From Flavobacterium sp. (GTDB lineage Bacteria; Bacteroidota; Bacteroidia; Flavobacteriales; Flavobacteriaceae): a stretch of 12,957 nucleotides of DNA. The DNA lies in NCBI GenBank assembly GCA_004296145.1, contig SEBM01000045.1, forward strand, positions 1-12,957. Reading direction: 5' to 3'. The translations under genes were made by a program, and so were the position numbers. Position 1 is the first letter of the stretch. Every line of letters begins with the position of its first letter. The notes beneath the pieces are model-generated. The model was not told where the DNA came from, did no database searches, and worked only from the letters and a program-made list of their open reading frames with translations. This document shows positions 1-5,249 of this stretch, in pieces.

Positions 1-1
1 T

Positions 2-31
2 GCGTTCAAAACCAGGCAAACAGAATTGTAA
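2..31 (+). CDS. possible 3' end of an upstream gene (partial)
   Basis: Frame 2 reads AFKTRQTEL and then a TAA stop at 29-31, right at the base of the terminator hairpin that starts at 30. A gene ending just before a terminator would look like this. Nine codons cannot identify a family, and frame 3 is also open here but runs through the hairpin. The call rests only on position. Confidence 0.22.
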   Translation, partial: AFKTRQTEL

Positions 32-78
32 AACTAAAACCCTCAATTTTCTTTCAGAAAATCGAGGGTTTTAGTTTT
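30..78. terminator. bidirectional intrinsic terminator
   Basis: The left arm at 30-50 (AAAACTAAAACCCTC and following) pairs with 58-78 (GAGGGTTTTAGTTTT), with a short loop and one mismatch. The outer A/T part supplies a U-tract in either direction. It lies between whatever enters from the left on the plus strand and the minus-strand gene ending at 99, so it probably stops both. Confidence 0.8.
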
Positions 79-98
79 TTCAAAAATAAGTCAGAAAG

Positions 99-332
99 TT
101 ATTCTGCGTCCAGATAGGGATTTAGAATTTCGGCTAATTCGTTGAGCCAGTAAAAGTTGTCTTTTAGTTTGATTACCTCATTTTGAATCGTTTTGTCTTC
201 GTTCATGACGCCAAGAGCGAGGCTGAAATTTACCTGTCTTAATGCTTTTGCCATAGAATCGGGATCAATTTGATCGTTGAAGAAATTCATTAGCCTGATT
301 TCTGTTTCTTTTGAAAGGGTTTTGGTACTCAT
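99..332 (-). CDS. hypothetical small acidic protein, 77 aa
   Basis: I do not recognise a family. The protein starts MSTKTLSKET, is soluble and probably helical, and has no signal peptide or membrane segment; its end (NPYLDAE) is acidic. The start at 332 is preferred because it follows a typical A-rich leader, CCTAAACACAAAGATT. An in-frame upstream ATG at 362 would add ten residues but would lie inside the preceding small ORF. The 15-nt leader at 335-349 is repeated exactly at 454-468, in front of the upstream small ORF that overlaps this gene in another frame. The two may share one transcript from the promoter at 472-479. The gene ends 20 bp before a strong terminator. Confidence 0.7.
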   Translation of the reverse strand: MSTKTLSKETEIRLMNFFNDQIDPDSMAKALRQVNFSLALGVMNEDKTIQNEVIKLKDNFYWLNELAEILNPYLDAE

Positions 333-450
333 AATCTTTGTGTTTAGGAAAAAGACCCGCACAGCTAAGGTGTCCTACGCCACAAAGTGCGTTGCAGTTG
401 TTTCCAATACCGCCACCATACCGCGCGGGCAAAAGTTTTTTCGATGTCAT
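265..450 (-). CDS. candidate Cys/Gly-rich small peptide, 61 aa
   Basis: The ORF begins MTSKKLLPARYGGG and then carries a compact Gly/Cys segment, with NNCNALCG followed by GHLSCAG. The three Cys are near residues 19, 23 and 30. The last 20 or so codons overlap the 77-aa gene in a different frame and have the low complexity of out-of-frame sequence (NPFKRNRNQ). Support for expression is a TATCTTTG promoter element about 22 bp upstream of the ATG and an A-rich leader (CCTAAACACAAAGAAAA) nearly identical to that of the next gene. The segment is visibly more GC-rich than its surroundings. It could be the precursor of a modified or secreted peptide, but no leader-peptide family is recognised and no maturation enzyme lies next to it. 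It may also be a fortuitous ORF. Confidence 0.35.
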   Translation of the reverse strand: MTSKKLLPARYGGGIGNNCNALCGVGHLSCAGLFPKHKDYEYQNPFKRNRNQANEFLQRSN

Positions 451-471
451 TTTTCTTTGTGTTTAGGACTC

Positions 472-479
472 CAAAGATA
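472..479 (-). promoter_or_regulatory. Bacteroidota -7 element (TATCTTTG)
   Basis: TATCTTTG on the minus strand matches the TANNTTTG consensus and lies about 22 bp upstream of the ATG at 450. No clear -33 TTG is seen at the expected distance. It would start a transcript covering the small peptide ORF and the 77-aa gene. Confidence 0.5.
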
Positions 480-548
480 TTAAATAACAAAGTTTATAAT
501 GATTAAAAAGTAATATTTTATTTACAAATAAATTTCTTATGAAACCAA

Positions 549-655
549 AATCCCTAGCCCTGATAGTCCCGTCCCGAAGCTTCGGGATCGGGAGACATCC
601 TTTTGTCTCGTTTCTTTAACGAGACAAAAGATATAGCGGATAGCAGGAAACAGCT
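549..655. repeat. structured dispersed intergenic repeat with hairpins
   Basis: The stretch beginning CCCTAGCCCTGATAG and ending GATAGCAGGAAACAGCT resembles a repeat I recall occurring many times in flavobacterial spacers. Its core is a perfect 13-bp hairpin: CTTTTGTCTCGTT at 600-612 against AACGAGACAAAAG at 618-630. A second palindrome at 567-593 is nested inside it. The hairpin may also serve as a terminator. This repeat fills much of the gene-free stretch 451-770; the remainder holds the promoter and operator candidates at 692-744. Confidence 0.6.
567..593. repeat. nested palindrome TCCCGAAGCTTCGGGA
   Basis: There is a perfect 16-bp palindrome at 572-587, flanked by a second pair of arms (TCCCG at 567-571 with CGGGA at 589-593). 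It sits inside the larger repeat. A similar palindrome, TCCCGAT..ATCGGGA, occurs inside another repeat at 3293-3310. Confidence 0.75.
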
Positions 656-691
656 TCTAATAACAAAAGTACTTCAAAAAAAGCTACAATT

Positions 692-709
692 GGTATACTC
701 CGTGATACC
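692..709. promoter_or_regulatory. inverted repeat GGTAT-N8-ATACC, possible operator
   Basis: GGTAT at 692-696 and ATACC at 705-709 form a short inverted repeat about 28 bp upstream of the -7 element of the SDR gene. Such placement would suit a repressor or activator site. No matching regulator gene is adjacent, so the assignment is tentative. Confidence 0.3.
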
Positions 710-736
710 TCTGAAAAAGCAATATGTTTTGCGATT

Positions 737-744
737 TAACTTTG
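737..744 (+). promoter_or_regulatory. Bacteroidota -7 element (TAACTTTG)
   Basis: TAACTTTG matches TANNTTTG and lies 26 bp upstream of the ATG at 771. The -33 region has no good TTG at standard spacing. Confidence 0.5.
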
Positions 745-770
745 TCCCATTAATTTAAAACAGATAAAAA

Positions 771-1514
771 ATGGACAATCTTAAAAATAAAGTTGCAGTA
801 ATAACAGGCGGAAACAGCGGAATTGGTTACGCTACAGCAAAACAATTAAAAGAACAGGGCGCAACGGTAATCATTACCGGAAGAAGAAAAGAAGCGATAG
901 AAGCGGCGGCTCAGGAACTGGGTGTAACGGCAATTGTAGCCGATCAGTCGAGTGTGGCGGATATCGAAAATCTGGCTTCGAAAGTGAAAGCCAATTTTGG
1001 TACGGTTGATATACTTTTCGTAAACGCCGGAATTGCCGGACTGGGAATGATCGAACAGGCAACCGAAGAGTCGTTTGACAGTATTATGAATGTGAATTTT
1101 AAAGGTGCTTATTTTACGCTAAGCCGTTTTATTCCGATTTTGAAAGACGGCGCTTCGGTGGTGTTTCTTTCTTCAAATACTGCCAGTATGCCTGGACCGG
1201 GTTCTTCGGTTTATTCTTCAAGCAAAACGGCTTTGAACTCGATTATGAAATCGGCTGCTTTAGAATTGGCTCCGAGAAAAATAAGGGTAAATTCGGTAAG
1301 TCCGGGTCCGACAGAAACGGAAGTCATGAACAAAGTCGGTTTGGATACCGCAACCGTAAAATCTATTATGGATTCTGTAGTTTTAGAAAAAGTGCCTCTT
1401 AAACAAATGGGATCTTCTGCAGACGTTGCCAAAATGGTTTCGCACTTAAGCAGCGACGCTTCAAAATTCATCACCGGAGCCGATTTTATTATGGATGGGG
1501 GGATGTCTGTTTAA
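771..1514 (+). CDS. SDR family NADP-type oxidoreductase, 247 aa
   Basis: This is a classical short-chain dehydrogenase/reductase, a cytoplasmic enzyme that interconverts carbonyl and hydroxyl groups with NAD(P)H. Visible motifs are the Rossmann loop TGGNSGIG (residues 12-19), the Arg pair in TGRR (36-39), which favours NADP, NAG (85-87), catalytic Asn near 107-109, Ser135, and Tyr148 with Lys152 in YSSSK. The C-terminal ITGADFIMDGGMSV is the usual family ending, and 247 aa is the normal length. The start follows an A-rich leader and a TAACTTTG element. The gene stands alone: the spacer after it is repeat-rich, and the next plus-strand gene has its own promoter. The substrate cannot be read from the sequence. 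Confidence 0.93.
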   Translation: MDNLKNKVAVITGGNSGIGYATAKQLKEQGATVIITGRRKEAIEAAAQELGVTAIVADQSSVADIENLASKVKANFGTVDILFVNAGIAGLGMIEQATEESFDSIMNVNFKGAYFTLSRFIPILKDGASVVFLSSNTASMPGPGSSVYSSSKTALNSIMKSAALELAPRKIRVNSVSPGPTETEVMNKVGLDTATVKSIMDSVVLEKVPLKQMGSSADVAKMVSHLSSDASKFITGADFIMDGGMSV

Positions 1515-1518
1515 TTGT

Positions 1519-1555
1519 TTGTTTCAGGTTTTCTTTGTTTCAGGTTTCAGGTTTT
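1519..1555 (+). repeat. GTTTCAGGTTT direct repeats
   Basis: GTTTCAGG occurs at three places in close succession right after the SDR stop codon, giving a low-complexity T/G-rich tract with no coding potential. Confidence 0.5.
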
Positions 1556-1561
1556 GGAAGC

Positions 1562-1678
1562 TTAACCGCAAAGAGCGCTAAGGTTTCGCAAGGGTCGCAA
1601 AATTATTTATTAAGCATTGCGGCCTTTGCGTTTGTATAGACAAAGAGTAGCAAAAAGCTTTGCGCGCTTTGCGGTTAA
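1562..1678. repeat. palindromic repeat copy 1 (TTAACCGCAAAG ends)
   Basis: The left end TTAACCGCAAAGAGCGCTAAG is the inverted complement of the right end CTTTGCGCGCTTTGCGGTTAA with two mismatches. The interior also contains GCGGCCTTTGCGTTTGTATA, shared exactly with copy 2. At 117 bp with no ORF, it looks like a non-coding REP- or MITE-like element. Confidence 0.8.
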
Positions 1679-1692
1679 TTTTGTTATGATAT

Positions 1693-1831
1693 TTAACCGC
1701 AAAGTGCGCTAAGGTGTCGCAAGGGTCGCAAAGTTTATATTTAAGGCTGCAAAGTTATGGGTATAGCTTTGCGGCCTTTGCGTTTGTATAGACAAAGAAT
1801 AACAAAAAACCTTTGCGTGCTTTGCGGTTAA
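1693..1831. repeat. palindromic repeat copy 2 (TTAACCGCAAAG ends)
   Basis: This element has the same ends and shared interior as copy 1 in the same orientation, at 139 bp. It stops 7 bp before the operator of the epoxide hydrolase gene. Together with copy 1 and the operator and promoter it accounts for the gene-free stretch 1515-1960. Confidence 0.8.
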
Positions 1832-1838
1832 AATAAAC

Positions 1839-1875
1839 CATTGTCCAACTCAGCCGTCGCTTTGTCCGTTTGGGC
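1839..1875 (+). promoter_or_regulatory. LytTR-like operator A (9-bp direct repeats, 12-bp spacer)
   Basis: CATTGTCCA at 1839-1847 and CTTTGTCCG at 1860-1868 are direct repeats 21 bp apart start to start, followed by TTTGGGC. The same block is found at 3447-3483 and, on the minus strand, at 8548-8512. The first repeat begins 70 bp upstream of the -7 element. Two 9-bp direct repeats separated by about 12 bp is the geometry known for LytTR-domain regulators; AraC-type activators are the alternative. Confidence 0.65.
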
Positions 1876-1908
1876 TATTTTCTGATTTAAAAACGCTGAT
1901 TATCGAAA

Positions 1909-1916
1909 TACTTTTG
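1909..1916 (+). promoter_or_regulatory. Bacteroidota -7 element (TACTTTTG)
   Basis: TACTTTTG is a full match to TANNTTTG, 44 bp upstream of the ATG at 1961. No TTG is present at the -33 position, as expected for an activator-dependent promoter. Confidence 0.6.
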
Positions 1917-1960
1917 ACAAAGAAATTAACAAATAATCACAATTTAATATCAAAAACAAA

Positions 1961-3253
1961 ATGGAAACAAATAAAACTATCCGACGCAGTTTATCCAATG
2001 TAATTACTACAGCTGCACTTATTTTAGTTACTGCAACTGGTTTTGCACAGAAAAAAAATATTGAAAATCCGGAAGATATTCGTCCGTATCATATTAGCGT
2101 TTCAAAAGAAGCGATTGCTGAATTGAAAGAACGCGTAAACGCTACAAGATGGCCGGAACAGGAAACGGTAAAAGACCAATCTCAAGGAGTGAAATTAGCA
2201 CAAATACAAGGTCTTGTAAAATACTGGGGAACAGATTACGACTGGACAAAAACAGAAGAAAAACTAAACGCTTTACCACAATTTATCACCAACATCGACG
2301 GATTGGATATTCAGTTCATTCATATTAAATCTAAACATAAAAATGCTTTACCACTGATTATTACTCACGGCTGGCCGGGTTCTTTTTTTGAATTACTTAA
2401 AGTTATCGGACCGCTTACAGATCCTACAGCTTATGGTGGAAAAGCAGAAGATGCTTTTGATCTTGTGATTCCGTCAATGCCGGGTTACGGTTTCTCTGAA
2501 AAACCAAAAGGAACAGGTTGGGGACCAGAAAGAATTGGTGCTGCATGGGATGTTTTAATGAAACGTCTGGGGTACAAACATTATGTTTCGCAAGGTGGTG
2601 ACTGGGGTTCTGTAGTGGCAGATGCAATGGGTCGTCAGGCTCCTGAAGGTTTGTTGGGAATTCACGTAAATATGCCTGCAACGGTTCCGGCAGATGTTGC
2701 GAAAGCTTTAAAAGACGGAGATCCGGCACCAGCAGGATTATCGGTAAAAGAAAATGCAGCTTTTAATTCACTTAACAAATTATACACTAAAGGCGGTGGT
2801 TATGCCGGAATGATGGTAACACGTCCTCAGACTTTAGGTTACGGACTTACGGATTCTCCGGTTGGTTTGGCTTCGTTTTTCCTTGATAAATTCAACGAAT
2901 GGACCTACAGCGGCGGAAATGCAGAAAAATCGCTAACTAAAAACGAAATGCTGGATGATATCTCTTTGTACTGGTTCACGAATACTGCCAATTCATCTGC
3001 GCAATTATATTGGGAAAATAACAATAATAACTTCAATGCTTTAGAGCAAAGAACGGCTGAAATTAAAGTTCCGGTTGCGATAACTGTTTTCCCTGGTGAA
3101 ATTTATCAGGCGCCAAAAAGCTGGGCAGAAAGAGCGTATAAAAACCTAAGTTATTTTAATGAAGTGCACAAAGGCGGTCATTTTGCTTCATGGGAAGAAC
3201 CACAAATTTTTACGATTGAACTTCGTGCAGCTTTTAAAGGGTTGAGAAAATAA
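1961..3253 (+). CDS. exported epoxide hydrolase (EHN type), 430 aa
   Basis: The product resembles microsomal-type epoxide hydrolases, which open epoxides to diols through an ester on an Asp. Residues 1-30 are a Sec signal (positive start, hydrophobic stretch 15-27, cleavage near GFAQ), so the enzyme should act in the periplasm. The EHN N-domain follows at about 41-150 (RPYHISVSKE onward). The alpha/beta fold shows HGWPGS (136-141, oxyanion side), nucleophile Asp214 in GGDWG, lid Tyr350, Glu380 in PGE and His407 in GGHFA. The 27-residue spacing between Glu380 and His407 equals that of the mammalian enzyme, supporting a complete catalytic triad. The gene has its own promoter with operator A. 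A palindromic repeat starts 9 bp after its stop. The natural substrate is unknown. Confidence 0.92.
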   Translation: METNKTIRRSLSNVITTAALILVTATGFAQKKNIENPEDIRPYHISVSKEAIAELKERVNATRWPEQETVKDQSQGVKLAQIQGLVKYWGTDYDWTKTEEKLNALPQFITNIDGLDIQFIHIKSKHKNALPLIITHGWPGSFFELLKVIGPLTDPTAYGGKAEDAFDLVIPSMPGYGFSEKPKGTGWGPERIGAAWDVLMKRLGYKHYVSQGGDWGSVVADAMGRQAPEGLLGIHVNMPATVPADVAKALKDGDPAPAGLSVKENAAFNSLNKLYTKGGGYAGMMVTRPQTLGYGLTDSPVGLASFFLDKFNEWTYSGGNAEKSLTKNEMLDDISLYWFTNTANSSAQLYWENNNNNFNALEQRTAEIKVPVAITVFPGEIYQAPKSWAERAYKNLSYFNEVHKGGHFASWEEPQIFTIELRAAFKGLRK

Positions 3254-3261
3254 AGTGCTTA

Positions 3262-3440
3262 TTAACCGCAAGGGGCGCTAGGAATTACGCAATCCCGATT
3301 GCTATCGGGAGCAAAGTTTTTTTTTGAAATGAGCATACTATTTTAGATAAAGCTTTGCGAACTTAAAACACAATCTTAAAAAAAAACTTTGCGCACTTTG
3401 CGGTAAAATAAAATTGCAGTAAAATAAAAATTGCGGTTAA
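3262..3440. repeat. palindromic repeat copy 3
   Basis: It begins TTAACCGCAAGGGGCGCTAG and ends with two GCGGT(T)AA-type ends, CTTTGCGGTAA near 3404 and TTGCGGTTAA at 3431-3440. The interior segment AAAGCTTTGCGAACTTAAAA is shared with copy 4, so these two form a subtype. It lies 9 bp after the epoxide hydrolase stop and 6 bp before operator B, and may also end the upstream transcript. With operator B and its promoter it fills the gene-free stretch 3254-3566. Confidence 0.75.
3293..3310. repeat. nested palindrome TCCCGAT..ATCGGGA
   Basis: TCCCGATTGCTATCGGGA is palindromic except for one mismatched pair. It lies within repeat copy 3, where copies 1 and 2 instead have a GTCGCAA-type stretch, so it looks inserted. 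Confidence 0.65.
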
Positions 3441-3446
3441 ATAAAG

Positions 3447-3483
3447 CATTGTCCAATTCAACCCTTACTTTGTCCATTTGAGC
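3447..3483 (+). promoter_or_regulatory. LytTR-like operator B (9-bp direct repeats, 12-bp spacer)
   Basis: CATTGTCCA at 3447-3455 and CTTTGTCCA at 3468-3476 are followed by TTTGAGC. Repeat length, 12-bp spacer and 70-bp distance to the -7 element are identical to operator A, while the spacer sequence has drifted. That pattern argues for selection on the half-sites. Confidence 0.65.
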
Positions 3484-3516
3484 TTTTTTCTGATTGTAAA
3501 ACGATGACTATCAGGA

Positions 3517-3524
3517 TACCTTTG
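3517..3524 (+). promoter_or_regulatory. Bacteroidota -7 element (TACCTTTG)
   Basis: TACCTTTG is a full TANNTTTG match, 42 bp upstream of the ATG at 3567, followed by ACAAAG exactly as at the epoxide hydrolase promoter. No -33 TTG is seen. Confidence 0.6.
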
Positions 3525-3566
3525 ACAAAGAAAATGTAACTAATCAAATAATTAAAATCAAAAAAT

Positions 3567-4565
3567 ATGAAAACTATAGTAAACAAAATCGTTCTTATTA
3601 CAGTGCTTTTATTAAGTGTAAACTTTAGCAACGCACAATCAGAAAAACAAAACAATACAATCGAAGTAAGCAGTTCTTTGGGAACTTTAAAACAAATCAA
3701 TGCCGGACTTTTAAACGTAGGTTATACAGAAGCTGGTCCTTCTACAGGAAGTCCGATAATTTTGCTTCACGGCTGGCCTTACGATATTCACAGTTACAAT
3801 GAAGTAGTGCCAATTTTAGTAGCAAAAGGGTATAGAGTTATTACTCCTTATTTAAGAGGTTTTGGTACAACACGTTTCTTGTCTGATGCGACTTTCAGAA
3901 ACGGACAACAGGCAGCTTTGGCAAGTGACGTTATCGCTTTGATGGACGCACTAAAAATCAAAAAAGCAACAATCGGCGGATTTGACTGGGGCGCAAGAAC
4001 AGCTGTAGCAGTTGCAGCACTTTGGCCGGAACGCGTAAACGGATTGGTTTCTGTAAGTGGTTATATCGTAGTGAATCTTGAAGCAAACTTAAAACCATTG
4101 AATCCAACAGCAGAATACGGATGGTGGTACCAATATTATTTTGCCACTGAAAGAGGAAAAGCAGGATACGCTCAAAACACGTACGATTTCAATAAACTAA
4201 TCTGGAAACTGGCTTCTCCAATCTGGAATTTCGATAAAGCAACTTACGACCAGACAGCACAATCTTTCAACAATCCGGATCACGTTGCAATTGTTATTCA
4301 CAACTACAGATGGCGTCAGTCTCTTGAAGCAGGAGAAGCTAAATATGATGATTTGGAAAAACGCTTAAATGCAAGACCAGAAATTACAGTTCCGACAATT
4401 ACAATAGCAAGTGATTTTGATGGTGCTTTGGCAGACGGAAAAGCATACACAAACAAATTCAAAGGAAAATACGAACACAGAATCCTAAAAGGAATCGGAC
4501 ACGATGTACCTCAGGAAGATCCAAAATCATTTGCTCAGGCGATTATTGATGTGATGCCTAAATAA
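3567..4565 (+). CDS. exported alpha/beta hydrolase with Asp nucleophile, 332 aa
   Basis: Residues 1-24 form a Sec signal (MKTIVNKIVL, Leu-rich core, cleavage near SNAQ), placing the enzyme in the periplasm. The alpha/beta hydrolase fold shows HGWP (68-71), a nucleophile elbow GGFDWG with Asp140, an acid at Asp283 or Asp285 in ASDFDG, and His312 in GIGHDVPQEDP. An Asp nucleophile is typical of epoxide hydrolases and haloalkane dehalogenases rather than esterases; the Trp after it fits both. The EHN domain of the upstream enzyme is absent, so this is a different subfamily, not a tandem copy. The promoter region, however, is clearly homologous to that of the epoxide hydrolase (operator B), so the two are probably co-regulated. 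The exact reaction is undetermined. Confidence 0.9.
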   Translation: MKTIVNKIVLITVLLLSVNFSNAQSEKQNNTIEVSSSLGTLKQINAGLLNVGYTEAGPSTGSPIILLHGWPYDIHSYNEVVPILVAKGYRVITPYLRGFGTTRFLSDATFRNGQQAALASDVIALMDALKIKKATIGGFDWGARTAVAVAALWPERVNGLVSVSGYIVVNLEANLKPLNPTAEYGWWYQYYFATERGKAGYAQNTYDFNKLIWKLASPIWNFDKATYDQTAQSFNNPDHVAIVIHNYRWRQSLEAGEAKYDDLEKRLNARPEITVPTITIASDFDGALADGKAYTNKFKGKYEHRILKGIGHDVPQEDPKSFAQAIIDVMPK

Positions 4566-4592
4566 TTAGTGAATTAGTTCTTAGTCGGTTAG

Positions 4593-4610
4593 TCCTTAAT
4601 TGATTAAGGA
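4593..4610. terminator. hairpin TCCTTAAT-TG-ATTAAGGA
   Basis: Perfect 8-bp arms with a 2-nt centre lie 28 bp after the hydrolase stop. No good U-tract follows, so it is a weak terminator or attenuator between the hydrolase and ohr. Confidence 0.35.
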
Positions 4611-4680
4611 ACTGAATTAAAATATAATTATGAAGATTCACATATTCAACAAAAACAAAAACAATAAAGAAATAATCTAA

Positions 4681-4704
4681 AATCTAAAATCAACAATCTA
4701 AAAT
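4681..4704 (+). repeat. A-rich leader repeat (AATCTAAAATCAAC...)
   Basis: A 24-nt sequence starting AATCTAAAATCAAC and ending AATCTAAAAT ends 8 bp before the ohr ATG. It is repeated exactly on the minus strand at 10222-10199, in front of the NTF2-like gene. Further copies of the AATCTAAA unit lie just upstream. In both places it forms the ribosome-proximal leader. Confidence 0.6.
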
Positions 4705-4712
4705 TAAGTATC

Positions 4713-5123
4713 ATGGAAACAAAAATCTTATACACAGGAAAAACACACACAACAGGTGGTAGAGAAGGCGCTTCTCAAAGTTCAGATGAACAATTGAATA
4801 TCAAATTAAGTTCTCCGGGATCTTCACGTCCGGGAACAAATCCGGAACAGCTTTTTGCTGCGGGTTGGTCAGCATGTTTTATTGGCGCAATGGGAATCGC
4901 AGCCGGAAAAATGAACATTAAATTACCTGCAGAAACCGCTGTAGATGCAGAAGTAGATTTGACTGTAACTGACGGAGCATATGCATTACAGGCACGTTTA
5001 AACATTAGTTTACCAGGTTTGGATATCGAAGTTGCCAAAGCACTTGCTGCCGAAGCACACAATACTTGTCCGTATTCTAAAGCTACAAGAGGAAACATTA
5101 ATGTCGAGATTAATATTATTTAA
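4713..5123 (+). CDS. ohr: organic hydroperoxide resistance protein Ohr (OsmC family), 136 aa
   Basis: Ohr is a cytoplasmic thiol peroxidase that reduces organic and fatty-acid hydroperoxides. The sequence shows the family signature: Arg17 in GGREG, NPEQLFAAGWSACF with Glu45 and peroxidatic Cys55, and resolving Cys119 in NTCPYSKATRGN. The 64-residue spacing between the two Cys is that of known Ohr proteins, and 136 aa is within the normal range. No separate promoter with a good -7 element is seen in the 147 bp upstream, so it may be transcribed from the hydrolase promoter. No MarR-type OhrR gene is nearby, so the usual OhrR control is not evident. Confidence 0.95.
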   Translation: METKILYTGKTHTTGGREGASQSSDEQLNIKLSSPGSSRPGTNPEQLFAAGWSACFIGAMGIAAGKMNIKLPAETAVDAEVDLTVTDGAYALQARLNISLPGLDIEVAKALAAEAHNTCPYSKATRGNINVEINII

Positions 5124-5135
5124 TTCAATATTGCT

Positions 5136-5224
5136 AACCTGCAAGGTTTTCAGAACCTTGTAGGTTTAATTAATTTTAGGTTTTTAAAAATACTATACCT
5201 ACAAGGTTTTGAAAACCTTGCAGG
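5136..5224. repeat. two inverted CCTGCAAGGTT palindromes
   Basis: The palindrome at 5136-5166 (AACCTGCAAGGTTTTCAG...) and that at 5197-5224 (ACCTACAAGGTTTTGAAA...) are each imperfect palindromes and are also inverted copies of each other with one mismatch over 28 bp. They fill the spacer between ohr and the DUF1223 gene. They could fold as two hairpins or one long cruciform and may limit read-through. Confidence 0.8.
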
Positions 5225-5249
5225 AAATCCGTAACATAATACTTTAAGA

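Noticed and set aside
1562..1831. Possible CRISPR-like repeat pair
   Set aside because: Only two long copies, each with inverted ends and no regular repeat-spacer order, and no cas genes.
2424..2729. 101-residue open frame on the minus strand
   Set aside because: Antisense to the epoxide hydrolase catalytic core; no family features and a biased composition.
1961..4565. Tandem duplication of one hydrolase gene
   Set aside because: Only the promoter regions are closely alike. The proteins differ in domain content (EHN domain in the first only), length and motif context.
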